In this document: one piece after another, positions 30,049 through 39,355 of the stretch
Layout of the letters: every line of letters starts with the position of its first letter
Numbering within the stretch: the first letter of the stretch is position 1
NCBI RefSeq assembly: GCF_026262505.1
Contig: NC_067204.1
Location: forward strand, 23,095,300 to 23,159,299
Direction of reading: 5' to 3'
From: Trichomonas vaginalis G3
Taxonomy: Eukaryota > Parabasalia > Trichomonadida > Trichomonadidae
Length of the DNA stretch: 64,000 bases
Notes under the pieces: generated by a model
Databases searched by the model: none
The model's input: only the letters and a program-made list of their open reading frames with translations
What the model was told of the DNA's origin: nothing
Translations under genes and position numbers: made by a program

Positions 30049-31680
30049 ATGTCCGATCAAGACATTCACCCAAACAAATATAGTGAATTGCGAAGTATAT
30101 ATAAATACAATATCGATTCATATAATGCATTGTATCAGCTGAAAACTGAAAACGAAGAAGAAATAAACAAGATTTACAAAATGCTCAAAACAGAATTGAT
30201 TGATTCAAAGAAATGTCTTCCTGATACTATTATACGTGACATTTTATGTATCATTCCGTTTAATAATCGCAATACAAAGGCTTATTTTTCTCTTGCCAAA
30301 CTCATATATGATAATTATCAAATAAACGAAGAAATCAAAGTTCCATTAACTGTTGGATACCTGTTTTATAAAGAATATGGAATTAAATTAAACAAATCAG
30401 ACAATTTCGAAACAATTAAATTAGAGAATCTCGATATTCATACAGAAAATACAATTTACAGAGCAATTATGAATAATGACAAAGAAAAATTCATCTTCTT
30501 CACTGAAAGCGAAGGATTTGATAAAGATCAAAAACTCAAAAGCGATTTATATCCAATTTATTATAAAGATTATACATTACTTGAATTATGTTGTTACCAC
30601 GGAGCAGTTGACTGTTTTAAGTTCTTCAGAACGAAATTTGACTCCAAAATAACAGAAGAATGTCTAGAATTTTTATTTTTAGGCGGAAATCCCGAGATCA
30701 TGAGTGAATGTTTGAAACATAAGAATCCAAATAAAAAATGCATGGAATATGCAATTATTTCTCACAACATTGATTTTGTTACATTCTTGGTGAATGAATA
30801 CAATATTATGATCGATTTAGAATATTGTGAATTGTTTAATAATCTTGATGCATTTTTAGTTTATTACGATCAAACTAATGATATTCAAGATTGTTTTGTT
30901 TATTCAATAAAATTCGGAATCCCATCCCTTTGTGAATACTTCCTTTTGCATGGTGCAAATATCAATGATAAATGTAAATTTTGGAAATTTCCTCTTCATT
31001 ATGCAGCATATAAAAATAATAAAGAAATTGCCGAACTTCTTATTTCACATGGTGCAAAAATCAATGAAAAAGATAAAAACGGAAATACCGCTCTTCATCA
31101 TGCAGCATTAATTGATAGTGAAGAAACGGCCGAACTTCTTATTTCACATGGAGCAATTATCAATGAAAAAGATAAAAATGGAGAAACTCCTCTTCATTTT
31201 GCAGCAAAATGTAATAAGGGAAAAGAAACAGCCGAACTTCTTATTTCACATGGAGCAATTATCAATGAAAAAGATAAAAAAGGAGAAACAGCTCTTCATA
31301 TTGCAGCTCTGAATAATAGTATAAAAACAGCTGAAGTTCTTATTTCACATGGTGCGAACATCCATGAAAAAGATAAATATGGAAAAACCGCTCTTCATCA
31401 TGCAGCATATAAAAATAATAAAGAAATCACCGAACTTCTTATTTCACATGGTTCAAATATCAATGAAAAAGATAATGATGGAAAAACCATTCTTCATTGT
31501 GCAGCAATGAATAATAATAAAGAAATCGCCGAACTTCTTATTTCACATGGAGCAATTATCAATGAAAAAGATAAAAATGGAGAAACTCCTCTTCATTTTG
31601 CAGCAAAATATAATTGCAAAGATACATATGAACTTCTTACATCTGAGAAAAGCTCCTCTTCATATTGCAGCATGTTATAA
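30049..31680 (+). CDS. DUF3447/ankyrin-repeat protein
   Basis: 543 residues. The N-terminus MSDQDIHPNKYSELRS and a DUF3447-like helical region (LLELCCYHGAVDCFKFF, MEYAIISHNIDFVTFL) precede seven ankyrin repeats with the family unit HxAAxxNxKExAELLISHGAxINEKDKxG. Such proteins are presumed protein-interaction scaffolds; partners are unknown. The frame ends with an abrupt SEKSSSSYCSML tail. In another frame, ankyrin sequence continues just after it (PLHIAACYNSKDTAKLLISHG, to about 31735), so the C-terminus was changed by a small indel near 31645. Probably functional but shortened by one or two repeats. Confidence 0.85.
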   Translation: MSDQDIHPNKYSELRSIYKYNIDSYNALYQLKTENEEEINKIYKMLKTELIDSKKCLPDTIIRDILCIIPFNNRNTKAYFSLAKLIYDNYQINEEIKVPLTVGYLFYKEYGIKLNKSDNFETIKLENLDIHTENTIYRAIMNNDKEKFIFFTESEGFDKDQKLKSDLYPIYYKDYTLLELCCYHGAVDCFKFFRTKFDSKITEECLEFLFLGGNPEIMSECLKHKNPNKKCMEYAIISHNIDFVTFLVNEYNIMIDLEYCELFNNLDAFLVYYDQTNDIQDCFVYSIKFGIPSLCEYFLLHGANINDKCKFWKFPLHYAAYKNNKEIAELLISHGAKINEKDKNGNTALHHAALIDSEETAELLISHGAIINEKDKNGETPLHFAAKCNKGKETAELLISHGAIINEKDKKGETALHIAALNNSIKTAEVLISHGANIHEKDKYGKTALHHAAYKNNKEITELLISHGSNINEKDNDGKTILHCAAMNNNKEIAELLISHGAIINEKDKNGETPLHFAAKYNCKDTYELLTSEKSSSSYCSML

Positions 31681-31835
31681 TAGCAAAGATACAGCTAAAC
31701 TTCTTATTTCACATGGTGTAAATATCAGTGACTACAATTTGAATATTCAAAATAAAAATGAGAGTATACACACTTTTCTTTATAAGATACTCATCTTTTT
31801 TTTGATGTTGTGATCTTCAAAATAAATTCTGGTTT

Positions 31836-32399
31836 TAATGCATTCTTTCATGGTGCAGTTGATTGTTTTAAATTTAACTTAGAAATAACTCAAACTGTTT
31901 ACGACTTTCATTTTTAGGCAGAAATATCAAAAACCAGATGAATTTTGCATGGGGTATGCAATTATTTTACACTACATTGATTTTTTTTTCACATTTTTGA
32001 TGAATGAATACAATATAAAGATTGCAAAAAATATAAGAATCTTGAATCATTTTTAGTTTATTTCGATCAAATTAATGATATTAGCAAATGATCGACATTC
32101 CATCTCGTTACGAATATTTCCTATCAATTGGTTCAAATATCAATGAAATATGTATATCTCCTCTTCAATATGCAGCATATAAAAATAATAAAGAAATTGC
32201 CGAACTTCTTATTTCACATAGTGCATGCGTCAATCAAAATAATTACTATGGAAGAACCCCAATTCATGATGCAGCCGAATATAATAGCAAAGAAACAGCC
32301 GAACTTCTTATTTCACATGGTGCGAACATCACTGATAAAGGAATAGATGGAAAAACTGCTCTTCATATTGCAGTTTTATTATTATTATTTAAATGCTGA
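31836..32399 (+). pseudogene. Broken DUF3447/ankyrin relic
   Basis: Directly downstream of the preceding gene. The first part carries decayed DUF3447 sequence (fragments corresponding to AVDCFK and MNEYNI). The 3' part (32088-32399) is a clean 103-codon frame with three ankyrin repeats (PLQYAAYKNNKEIAELLISH). The pair looks like a tandem duplication followed by decay of the second copy. Confidence 0.75.
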
Positions 32400-32772
32400 A
32401 ATCATTTTTTTTGCTCAGTCAGATTTCTGAACTTTGAATTAATCCAAAGTATTGCACAAAAGGTCGTCAAAAAAAAGTGCGGAAATTAAAAACCGCAATT
32501 TGAGTACTTTCTGAGAGCCTGTTCATCAGAAAGTATACATTTGTAAACTTTCTGACACTAATTGTTTTTTGTCCTTTCAAAGTTTTTGACAATGTCAAAA
32601 ATTATACATCGAGGTTCTCAATTTTCCTCTCAAACGGCGGTTTTTTAAAAAACGCTCAATTTTTCATCGACCTCCGCGTTTTTATAAAAAGAATTATTAA
32701 AATTATTACAAAGTTTTAAATCAAATATAAAGAAAAAAATTTCAAAGAAAGAGAAAATATTGAACATATTGA
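32400..32772. other. Convergent spacer
   Basis: About 370 bases. It includes a short cluster of the direct and inverted motif ACTTTCTGA (about 32506-32565) that could fold. No gene. Confidence 0.4.
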
Positions 32773-34185
32773 TTAATCATCATCTTCATCATCTACTTCA
32801 TTATCTAAATAGAGCTTATATCCGAAAAGCATTGACTGCATAACCGGATTTTTTTCTTTCGGACGCCCGTTTAAAGAAATAACAAGACGGACGAAAGGAT
32901 CGACATGGGAAACTGTGAAATCGTACAATTTCTGAACATCGCGCTTCACAGCGGTTGGAGACATTTTAATTTGGATATCCATTCCGAGAACTGAAACAAT
33001 TGCACGCTTAATTATCTCAGCGATCTCATCCGACTCCGGAGCGTGCTTCAGGATATTTTCTTTTTCTGTTATGTAGTCGGAATCGAGGTAAACTTTTTTC
33101 GCAAATGGACGAACAACTAATTCCATGAACATTGCCAAGGCAAGATCGCCGCTTTTATCTGCATAGCATGAAATAACAAGGGCTGCTCTAAGCACGTACT
33201 TGGAAAGATCAGGTAAAACGGTCAATTTCTCTTCGCATAATTTTTGAATTAATTCTCCAAGGCTTATCTCGTTGATTGCTGTAATATCATCCGCCCAATC
33301 GAATGATGGGCTGACAAATAAGTTAACTAAAGCTGTAAACTCTGTATTATCTTCTGGAATCGTTGAGGAAACAACAAGACGAGAATTTGTAATTAAAACA
33401 CGAAGGAAATGATCGAGTAAGGTTGAACAACCAAGAACATTAACTAATCGTGGTATTAATTGCTTGGATTTATCATCATAAGCAAGTGCGCAAATTGCGG
33501 TTGCAAAAGATAAATCAAATGATGCAACAGCATCTTTGAAACCAGCCATTGGACCTAAACGAGGGTCTGAATTTGATAGTACGGAAATAAATGAATGTAA
33601 TTGATAAAGGCGTCCAATTTTTGGCGCTTGAGCAACAACAAATTTTTGAGCATTCTTCTTTTCTTCTTCTGAGCCCAGAAAACGGATAGATGGAGGAAGA
33701 GTAACTGGAGTTGTTCCTTCTTTTGGAATTAATGGTATTCTGACCACGTTTCCGCCAATAGGAATAACAAAATTGTAATAGCCATCAATGTAAGCGGTTA
33801 TTGGTGCTGGTTTGAATTTCGAATTTACAATTTCAACGGGAACACTACATAACGAGAGCTGTGAAAGTATTGGGAAGTTAAGAGGAGCTATTTTTCCTGG
33901 AATAAGTTTTCTTAAAAAGACGTAAATAAGCTTTTCTTCGTTATTTGGATATTTACCACGAATTATTTTGCAATGATTTTTGATTTTATCAAAAAGAGGC
34001 TGATATGCAATTGCACTCGGCTTCTTCCATTCTGATTTATCGCGATATTGCTTTAATAAGAAGAGAACTCTTTTGCACGTTTCAATGCCTTGCTTATTAC
34101 CTTTTCCGAGATAAAGCATGTCGCCTGTCTCATTATGTGCAGCAATTGCCGCATCCATGGCAGTCATCAACTCTGGAAAAGACAT
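32773..34185 (-). CDS. Helical protein of unknown function, acidic tail
   Basis: 470-residue intact ORF with an even, globular, mainly helical composition and an acidic C-terminus (NEVDDEDDD). A helical region at about 250-430 (LLDHFLRVLITNSRLVVSS...) loosely recalls a RasGAP-like all-helical fold, but I cannot see the arginine-finger signature, so I do not assign it. No signal peptide, no membrane segment. ATG at 34185; no competing start. Confidence 0.65.
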   Translation of the reverse strand: MSFPELMTAMDAAIAAHNETGDMLYLGKGNKQGIETCKRVLFLLKQYRDKSEWKKPSAIAYQPLFDKIKNHCKIIRGKYPNNEEKLIYVFLRKLIPGKIAPLNFPILSQLSLCSVPVEIVNSKFKPAPITAYIDGYYNFVIPIGGNVVRIPLIPKEGTTPVTLPPSIRFLGSEEEKKNAQKFVVAQAPKIGRLYQLHSFISVLSNSDPRLGPMAGFKDAVASFDLSFATAICALAYDDKSKQLIPRLVNVLGCSTLLDHFLRVLITNSRLVVSSTIPEDNTEFTALVNLFVSPSFDWADDITAINEISLGELIQKLCEEKLTVLPDLSKYVLRAALVISCYADKSGDLALAMFMELVVRPFAKKVYLDSDYITEKENILKHAPESDEIAEIIKRAIVSVLGMDIQIKMSPTAVKRDVQKLYDFTVSHVDPFVRLVISLNGRPKEKNPVMQSMLFGYKLYLDNEVDDEDDD

Positions 34186-34319
34186 TTAAAAAAGATTTGA
34201 AAATTTTCTTCACTAACGGCAGTCGATTTTTTTTTCAACGCACAGCTAAATAATTTTTTTTTCAAACGCTTAGTATTCTTGACTAAGAAATTCCTTCACA
34301 CATAAATACTAATTCTTGA

Positions 34320-35374
34320 TAAGGGTTTCGTTTTGCTAAAATTGTCACTTTTATAGCATATTTGTTTTTGGATGTTTTGCGAAACCAAAAAAAAACTATG
34401 ATATACAATGTGTGTGTAAAGAAAATACTTTATTTACTAGTTAAAAAATCATTTGGTATTGATCAAGTTTTTTTTTCTGGATAAGATATTATATGGATAA
34501 TTGGATAGAAAATACAATTATATAATCTTGTACCTGGTTTAATTAAGCTAATTGTCATCAGAAACTTGTAATTTTTATGAATTTCAGATTTTCTTTTCAT
34601 TACTGCTTTTCTTAATAGGTCAAGTTCTTATTTACGTTATAAAGTATGATATTTACAAATATCAAGTTATCATGTTTTTTGAGAAATTATGAGAAACAAA
34701 CAAAAATGAAAAAGATAGGAATAGCAATGAATAGTGATGTGGGTATAGAAAATGTAAGAGATATGAATGCAAAGCAATCAGTATTTAGGATATTGACCAT
34801 AGATTTCGAAAAAAAAATGCTGCATATTGAGCGAAAACTATGATTATATTATAAGGCTGTCATTTAAAGCATAATGAAACTATTCCCTTTTCATTTTAAT
34901 CGAATAAGATAGTAAAGATTTTTGAATTAGCTAGAAACTGATGAGATGTTTTCACAAATCAGATTTTTAATCTCTATAATGCATAATTCACTCAATATCT
35001 CAATTTTGATATTGCGAGATATTTTTGCTATCGGTTTCGCAATTTTGACACAATAGCAAGAGGGTTCTATAAGCATTATTATCAACGTAGAATCTGAATA
35101 TCATATCAGAAAATGTCGCAAATCTGACATTTACCCGACAAAATAGCAAAAATAATTGAATACTTTTCGCAAAAACTTTAAAAATCGATAAAAATATGAA
35201 ATATAGATATTAAAGAGACTTTTTATATAATATTCATAAAGATTTTCCAAAAATATGATACCGCAAAATTAAAAAAGTGACGTCTTGAGTGGAGTCAAAG
35301 GTCGAAATTGCTAGCTAAATGTTTTTTTAGCGAAATTGCGTATTGTACGTTTTTTTTGCAAAACGAAACCCTTA
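34320..35374. mobile_element. 1.06-kb non-autonomous DNA transposon with 7-bp target duplication
   Basis: A perfect 17-bp inverted repeat bounds it: TAAGGGTTTCGTTTTGC at 34320-34336 and its complement at 35358-35374. TTCTTGA directly flanks both ends (34313-34319 and 35375-35381) as a target duplication. The interior is AT-rich without a transposase; a 65-codon frame (34646-34843) is not recognisable. The superfamily is unknown; 7-bp duplications do not match the 8 bp of hAT or 9-11 bp of MULE exactly. Confidence 0.8.
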
Positions 35375-35562
35375 TTCTTGACGTATTTTTTTTAATCTAA
35401 TGCAGATTCAATCAAATTCAATATCGAATATTACATTCCAGTTCTGTTTTTATGTTTCAAATGAATTAAAAACGTCTATCATCATTTAATTCTATGAGTT
35501 TAAGATATAATTTTTATTAAATTAAATCAAACCAAAAAATACAAACAAATAAGTGGTTTTCA

Positions 35563-36606
35563 TCATTTAGATTTGGACTTAGATTTCTTAATTACACGCT
35601 TACTGTATTCCTTCTCAATTGTTTCTAGAAGATTCCTATTAGAATAAAAAATCATCAAATTATCATTGCTATCGATTATACAACCATCGATCAACTGGCA
35701 GACCGATCCAGTCGGTATTGTAATACCATTAACTTTTACAGTTGCCGTTCCAATATTCTCTAAATAAAAATTCAAATCTTCAAGAAGAGAAATGACAGCT
35801 TGGTAACGTGAAATCAATGATGCATTGACACCAAAGATCGCCATATCGATATCAACGTGCTCATCCTTAGAACTCCTTCCAATTAAAGTTCTGGACTTTG
35901 TTAAACCGAATTGAAGAGTTTCTGTACGTAGAATTGCAAGTTCGTGCTTCTGAAACACAAGGTTAATGAAGCATAAAGCAGATTCCGAAATTGAAGAAAT
36001 TTCTGAATCTAAGTTTGAAAAATCATTGATTTTGTAATAATCATCAATGTATTCCGAAATAGATGCACCACGGTTACCTGAATGTTCATATGATTCAGCA
36101 GTGATCTTTTCCGAAAGAATAATTTTTGCCATTTTTTGGTAAATTTGATGTTTCTCGTCTTGGCTAAGTGATTTTATGTATGAAAATCGTTCACAAATTT
36201 CCTTTATGCTATGAAATGGATATATTGATGGAGTTTTAGAAAAAAAATCTTGCAAATTAGTAATTTCATCATGATTTTTTGAATAATTCAATATTTCAAA
36301 ATCTTCTTCTGTTGAAAATTCAACAGTTTCTGGTTGGATATCATATTTTCTTACATTTTGAGTAGAATTTTGTAAAATTTTTGCATATTCATTAAATATT
36401 TCTTGTTTTGTATACTTTTCTAATCCATTTACCGACAGCTGGATGCATTCAGGATTACCAACTAACATTCCTAGCAAAATTTTAATTTTTGTTTCTTCAT
36501 CTATTGGTTTTGTTGGTATAATATCATCGGGTGGAGTTATCTGTTCTCGAGTAAGTTCAGTTACTGGCAAATGTGGCCCTTGTATTTTTGTCTTACCTTT
36601 TGTCAT
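35563..36606 (-). CDS. FHA-domain protein, MCRS1-like
   Basis: 347 residues from the ATG at 36606 (upstream frame opens at TTG). The C-terminal FHA domain (about 235-325) has the phosphothreonine-binding pattern: LIGRSSKDEHVDIDM, SLISRYQAVISLL, ENIGTATVKVNG, GSVCQLIDGCII, then a basic tail KKSKSKSK. The run of VDIDM after the GR loop, then ISRxQ, then VNG is typical of microspherule protein 1 (MCRS1), a subunit of INO80 and NSL chromatin complexes. A middle segment (TPSIYPFHSIKEICERFSYI) may match its helical region. Role in chromatin regulation is inferred. Confidence 0.75.
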   Translation of the reverse strand: MTKGKTKIQGPHLPVTELTREQITPPDDIIPTKPIDEETKIKILLGMLVGNPECIQLSVNGLEKYTKQEIFNEYAKILQNSTQNVRKYDIQPETVEFSTEEDFEILNYSKNHDEITNLQDFFSKTPSIYPFHSIKEICERFSYIKSLSQDEKHQIYQKMAKIILSEKITAESYEHSGNRGASISEYIDDYYKINDFSNLDSEISSISESALCFINLVFQKHELAILRTETLQFGLTKSRTLIGRSSKDEHVDIDMAIFGVNASLISRYQAVISLLEDLNFYLENIGTATVKVNGITIPTGSVCQLIDGCIIDSNDNLMIFYSNRNLLETIEKEYSKRVIKKSKSKSK

Positions 36607-36621
36607 AATTTCTAATAAAAA

Positions 36622-36626
36622 AATGA
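36622..36626 (-). promoter_or_regulatory. Possible initiator (TCATT) of the FHA gene
   Basis: On the minus strand TCATT, fitting TCA(Y)(W), lies about 15 bases upstream of the ATG at 36606. Short motif; may be chance. Confidence 0.3.
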
Positions 36627-36861
36627 TCAAAAATCATAGTTAAATAACATATGTTCATGCAATGATTGACCTATACAACAATAATTGCTAATAATATGCT
36701 CGATTTATTTGATATTTCAAATTGCAATATTTCAAACAATCATTTAAATCACTTCTTAAAGGATTATCAGTATTATGTAATAACAAGCTCAAATAGAATT
36801 TGTTTCAAAAAAATTATCAAGGGGGATGTATTTTTTTTTAGGGTGTTAAAGTTCAAAATCT

Positions 36862-37179
36862 ATGACCTTATCAGTAGATTATGTTTCTGAAAGAATTGCA
36901 CTTCTCCAAGAGAGAGGAGAAGAATTAAAACAGAGAGAAACAGATTTATACATGCGTTTTAAAAATTTAGCTGCCGATTACAAGCAGATTTCAAATGATG
37001 ACCAGATCTATCAGCTCCTTCAAAAATACGAGGAGCTTAGAATAAAAGCACGTAACTTACGCGAAATGGCTCAAACAGCTCATCAAGTAAGCAAGAATTC
37101 TGAAGAAATTCAAAAACTTTCTGAGACTGAGCAGAAGTCTACAGAATTTACATTCGATCCATTGCATCTAACGTATTAG
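36862..37179 (+). CDS. Small coiled-coil protein, unknown
   Basis: 105-residue intact ORF; residues about 8-95 are one coiled coil (RIALLQERGEELKQRETDL, then QLLQKYEELRIKARNLREM). It resembles small subunits of tethering or kinetochore complexes by size only. Family not recognised. Last host gene before the Maverick, whose end is about 390 bases downstream. Confidence 0.6.
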   Translation: MTLSVDYVSERIALLQERGEELKQRETDLYMRFKNLAADYKQISNDDQIYQLLQKYEELRIKARNLREMAQTAHQVSKNSEEIQKLSETEQKSTEFTFDPLHLTY

Positions 37180-37566
37180 AAATATGAATTTTGTTTTAAT
37201 TCCAAAAAAAATTATAATAACCTGTTATTAAATCTATTCTATTCATAAAGCTTCTTTACACAAACTCCTTTTTCAGCGATAATTACAAATTTTAATATTA
37301 ATATACAAGACGATAAGAGATATTTTATTGCAGTATTTGTTAGCGAACGTCAAATCGGAATATTTGAGATATTTCTTAAGAATGTTTATCATCATAAATC
37401 CAAGAATTCTTTTTTATTATTATTACAAGTAATGACTCAGCCACGCGTGTTGGTTGATAGCCAAAATGACAATATAGATTTAAGTAATAGCATATTAATT
37501 GAAATATAAAAATTTAAAATTGATAAGATATTTCCCCAAATTTAATAAATATATGATATTTCGATT
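37180..37566. other. Spacer to the Maverick insertion
   Basis: About 390 AT-rich bases with no recognisable feature, ending at the target-site duplication of the element. Confidence 0.5.
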
Positions 37567-37572
37567 TATATG
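37567..37572. repeat. Target-site duplication, left (TATATG)
   Basis: TATATG here and at 62362-62367 flank the element; 6 bp is the usual Maverick/Polinton duplication size. Right partner is outside the terminal T-tract. Confidence 0.8.
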
Positions 37573-37648
37573 AAAAAAAAAAAAAGGTAGTGGGGCTTCC
37601 AGGCACTTCGTGCCTTCTAGCCCTGAAGATGTTTAGTATAAATGAAGT
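37573..37648 (+). repeat. Maverick left terminal inverted repeat
   Basis: Begins with 13 A, then GGTAGTGGGGCTTCC, and includes the self-complementary GGCACTTCGTGCC. Reverse-complement match to 62268-62361 with one substitution; the outer A/T tract differs in length (13 versus 32). Confidence 0.92.
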
Positions 37649-37649
37649 C

Positions 37650-37730
37650 TTAGAGGACAAACATGACTATGAGTTTTGATATGACAAGATAGAATATGAG
37701 AGAGGTCCTATAAACCGGAGAAAGTGTTAT
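37650..37730 (+). repeat. Inverted fragment of the element's methyltransferase gene at the left end
   Basis: About 81 bp almost identical to the reverse complement of 61266-61346, inside the methyltransferase gene near the right end. Orientation relative to the nearest terminus is the same at both ends, as if the left end were once a longer inverted copy of the right end. Confidence 0.88.
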
Positions 37731-37785
37731 ATAAACATCTGTCATATTACTCAGAATATTATACAGAATTCAATAAAAATATATT

Positions 37786-38820
37786 TTAGGTGAAGAGGTG
37801 AGATTTCACCTGTTTTTTCACCTCATTTTTCACCTCTTGAATTTTCATGAATTTCATCGTAAAGACTTTGTCAAGATTTCATCGTAAAGACTTTGTCAAG
37901 ATTTCATCGTAAAGACTTTGTCAAAACTTCATCGTAAAGACTTTGTCAAAACTTCATCGTAAAGACTTTGTCAAAACTTCATCGTAAAGACTTTGTCAAG
38001 ATTTCTTCGTAAAGACTTTGTCAAGATTTCTTCGTAAAGACTTTGTCAAAACTTCATCGTAATGAGCGTAAATCAGACAAAAATATATTTTAGGGTAGAA
38101 GGGTATATCTACCCCGTTTTCTACCCTCTTTTCTACCCCATATGTACTTACTGAAAAAGTATGTGTTCCATCTGTCATTTTACTCAGAATTTTACACCAA
38201 AAATAATGTTTAGGTGAAGAGGTGAGATTTCACCTGTTTTTTCACCTAATTTTTCACCTCGTGAATTTTCATGAATTTTACACCAAAAATAATGTTTAGG
38301 TGAAGAGGTGAGATTTCACCTGTTTTTTCACCTCTTTTCTCACCTCTTGAATTTTCATGAAATTTACACCAAAAATAATGTTTAGGTGAAGAGGTGAGAT
38401 TTCACCTGTTTTTTCACCTAATTTTTCACCCTCTTGAATTTTCATGAAATTTACACCAAAAATATACTACTAGGGTCATTTACGAAGAAATCTCAACAAA
38501 GTCTTTACGAAGAAGTCTTGACAAAACATTTACGAAGAAATCTCAACAAAGTCTTTACGAAGAAATCTCAACAAAACATAGACAAGAAAGTTCATGAGAA
38601 ATTAGATGAAGAAGTCTTAACAAAGTCTTTACGAAGAAATTCATGAAAATTCAAGAGGTGAGAAATGAGGTGAAAAAAGAGGTGAAATCTCACCTCTTCA
38701 CCTAAAATATATTTTTGGGTCATTTACGAAGAAATCTCAACAAAGTCTTTACGAAGAAATCTCAACAAAGTCTTTACGAAGAAGTCACAATAAAGTCTTT
38801 ACGAAGAAGTCACAATAAAC
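37786..38820. repeat. Palindromic intergenic array at the left end
   Basis: Hairpin cassettes and 25-bp units run in minus orientation from 37786 to about 38445 and in plus orientation from about 38475 to 38820, making a large imperfect inverted repeat. One part (38577-38614) matches 38 bp of the KilA-N coding sequence at 53534-53571. No gene is supported here. Confidence 0.82.
37851..38050 (+). repeat. Array of eight 25-bp units
   Basis: Eight consecutive copies of a 25-mer of the form ATTTCATCGTAAAGACTTTG plus TCAAG, with two or three variable positions. The reverse complement of the same unit recurs at 38480-38820 and, more degenerate, around 51.6, 53.0, 54.3 and 62.2 kb. Confidence 0.92.
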
Positions 38821-38854
38821 ATCTGTCAAAAACCGCTTTTTAACTTCACTTAAA

Positions 38855-39355
38855 ATGCCACGTAAGCTACGTAAGAATATACGTAAGAGGAAGAGAGCAT
38901 TGAAACATCCAATAGTAAAACTGACACCACAACAACAGTTGCAACAACAAATGATGAATGACCCCACTATGTTGCAACAAATGTCAAGCAATCCTATGCT
39001 TTTAAACCGAGTTGTTGGTGCACAGAGTGGAGGTTTAAGAGCGGCACTTTTAGCGAAAATGGCAGGCTATGGTGGAGCTGCAGACGGAACAGCCTATAAC
39101 CCTCAAAGTCAAATGAATTTGAGTTCACTCAAAAATCAAATAACAGATGTCAAAAAGTCAAACATAGACATACAGAAGCAAATAAGTGAAAACGAAAAGA
39201 AACTAGAATATGACAGACACACAAAGAAACTCAATGAGTTAAACGTAGAGAAAAAGAAGAAAGAAGAACAACTGAAAGAACTAAGTACAGAGGAATATGC
39301 GAAAAAAGTGTCAGAAAAAGCAGCAGAAGTAGCAAAATGGAACAAGATGTCATAA
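38855..39355 (+). CDS. Basic, coiled-coil Maverick protein (possible core protein)
   Basis: 166 residues. The N-terminus is strongly basic (PRKLRKNIRKRKRALKHP), suggesting DNA binding like a virion core protein (inference). A Gln/Met-rich stretch and then a coiled coil (SEKKLEYDRHTKKLNELN-like) follow. Overlaps the next block by 19 bases. No family assigned. Confidence 0.6.
   Translation: MPRKLRKNIRKRKRALKHPIVKLTPQQQLQQQMMNDPTMLQQMSSNPMLLNRVVGAQSGGLRAALLAKMAGYGGAADGTAYNPQSQMNLSSLKNQITDVKKSNIDIQKQISENEKKLEYDRHTKKLNELNVEKKKKEEQLKELSTEEYAKKVSEKAAEVAKWNKMS

Noticed and set aside
32773-34185. RasGAP assignment for the 470-residue protein
   Set aside because: Only a loose all-helical resemblance; no arginine finger or FLR-type signature could be seen.
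36666-36890. 74-codon open frame before the small coiled-coil gene
   Set aside because: AT-rich spacer composition, overlaps the start of the better-supported gene at 36862, no recognisable motif.
37851-38050. Eight regular 25-bp repeats considered as a CRISPR array
   Set aside because: There are no unique spacers between units; repeats are directly tandem, and the context is a eukaryotic transposon.
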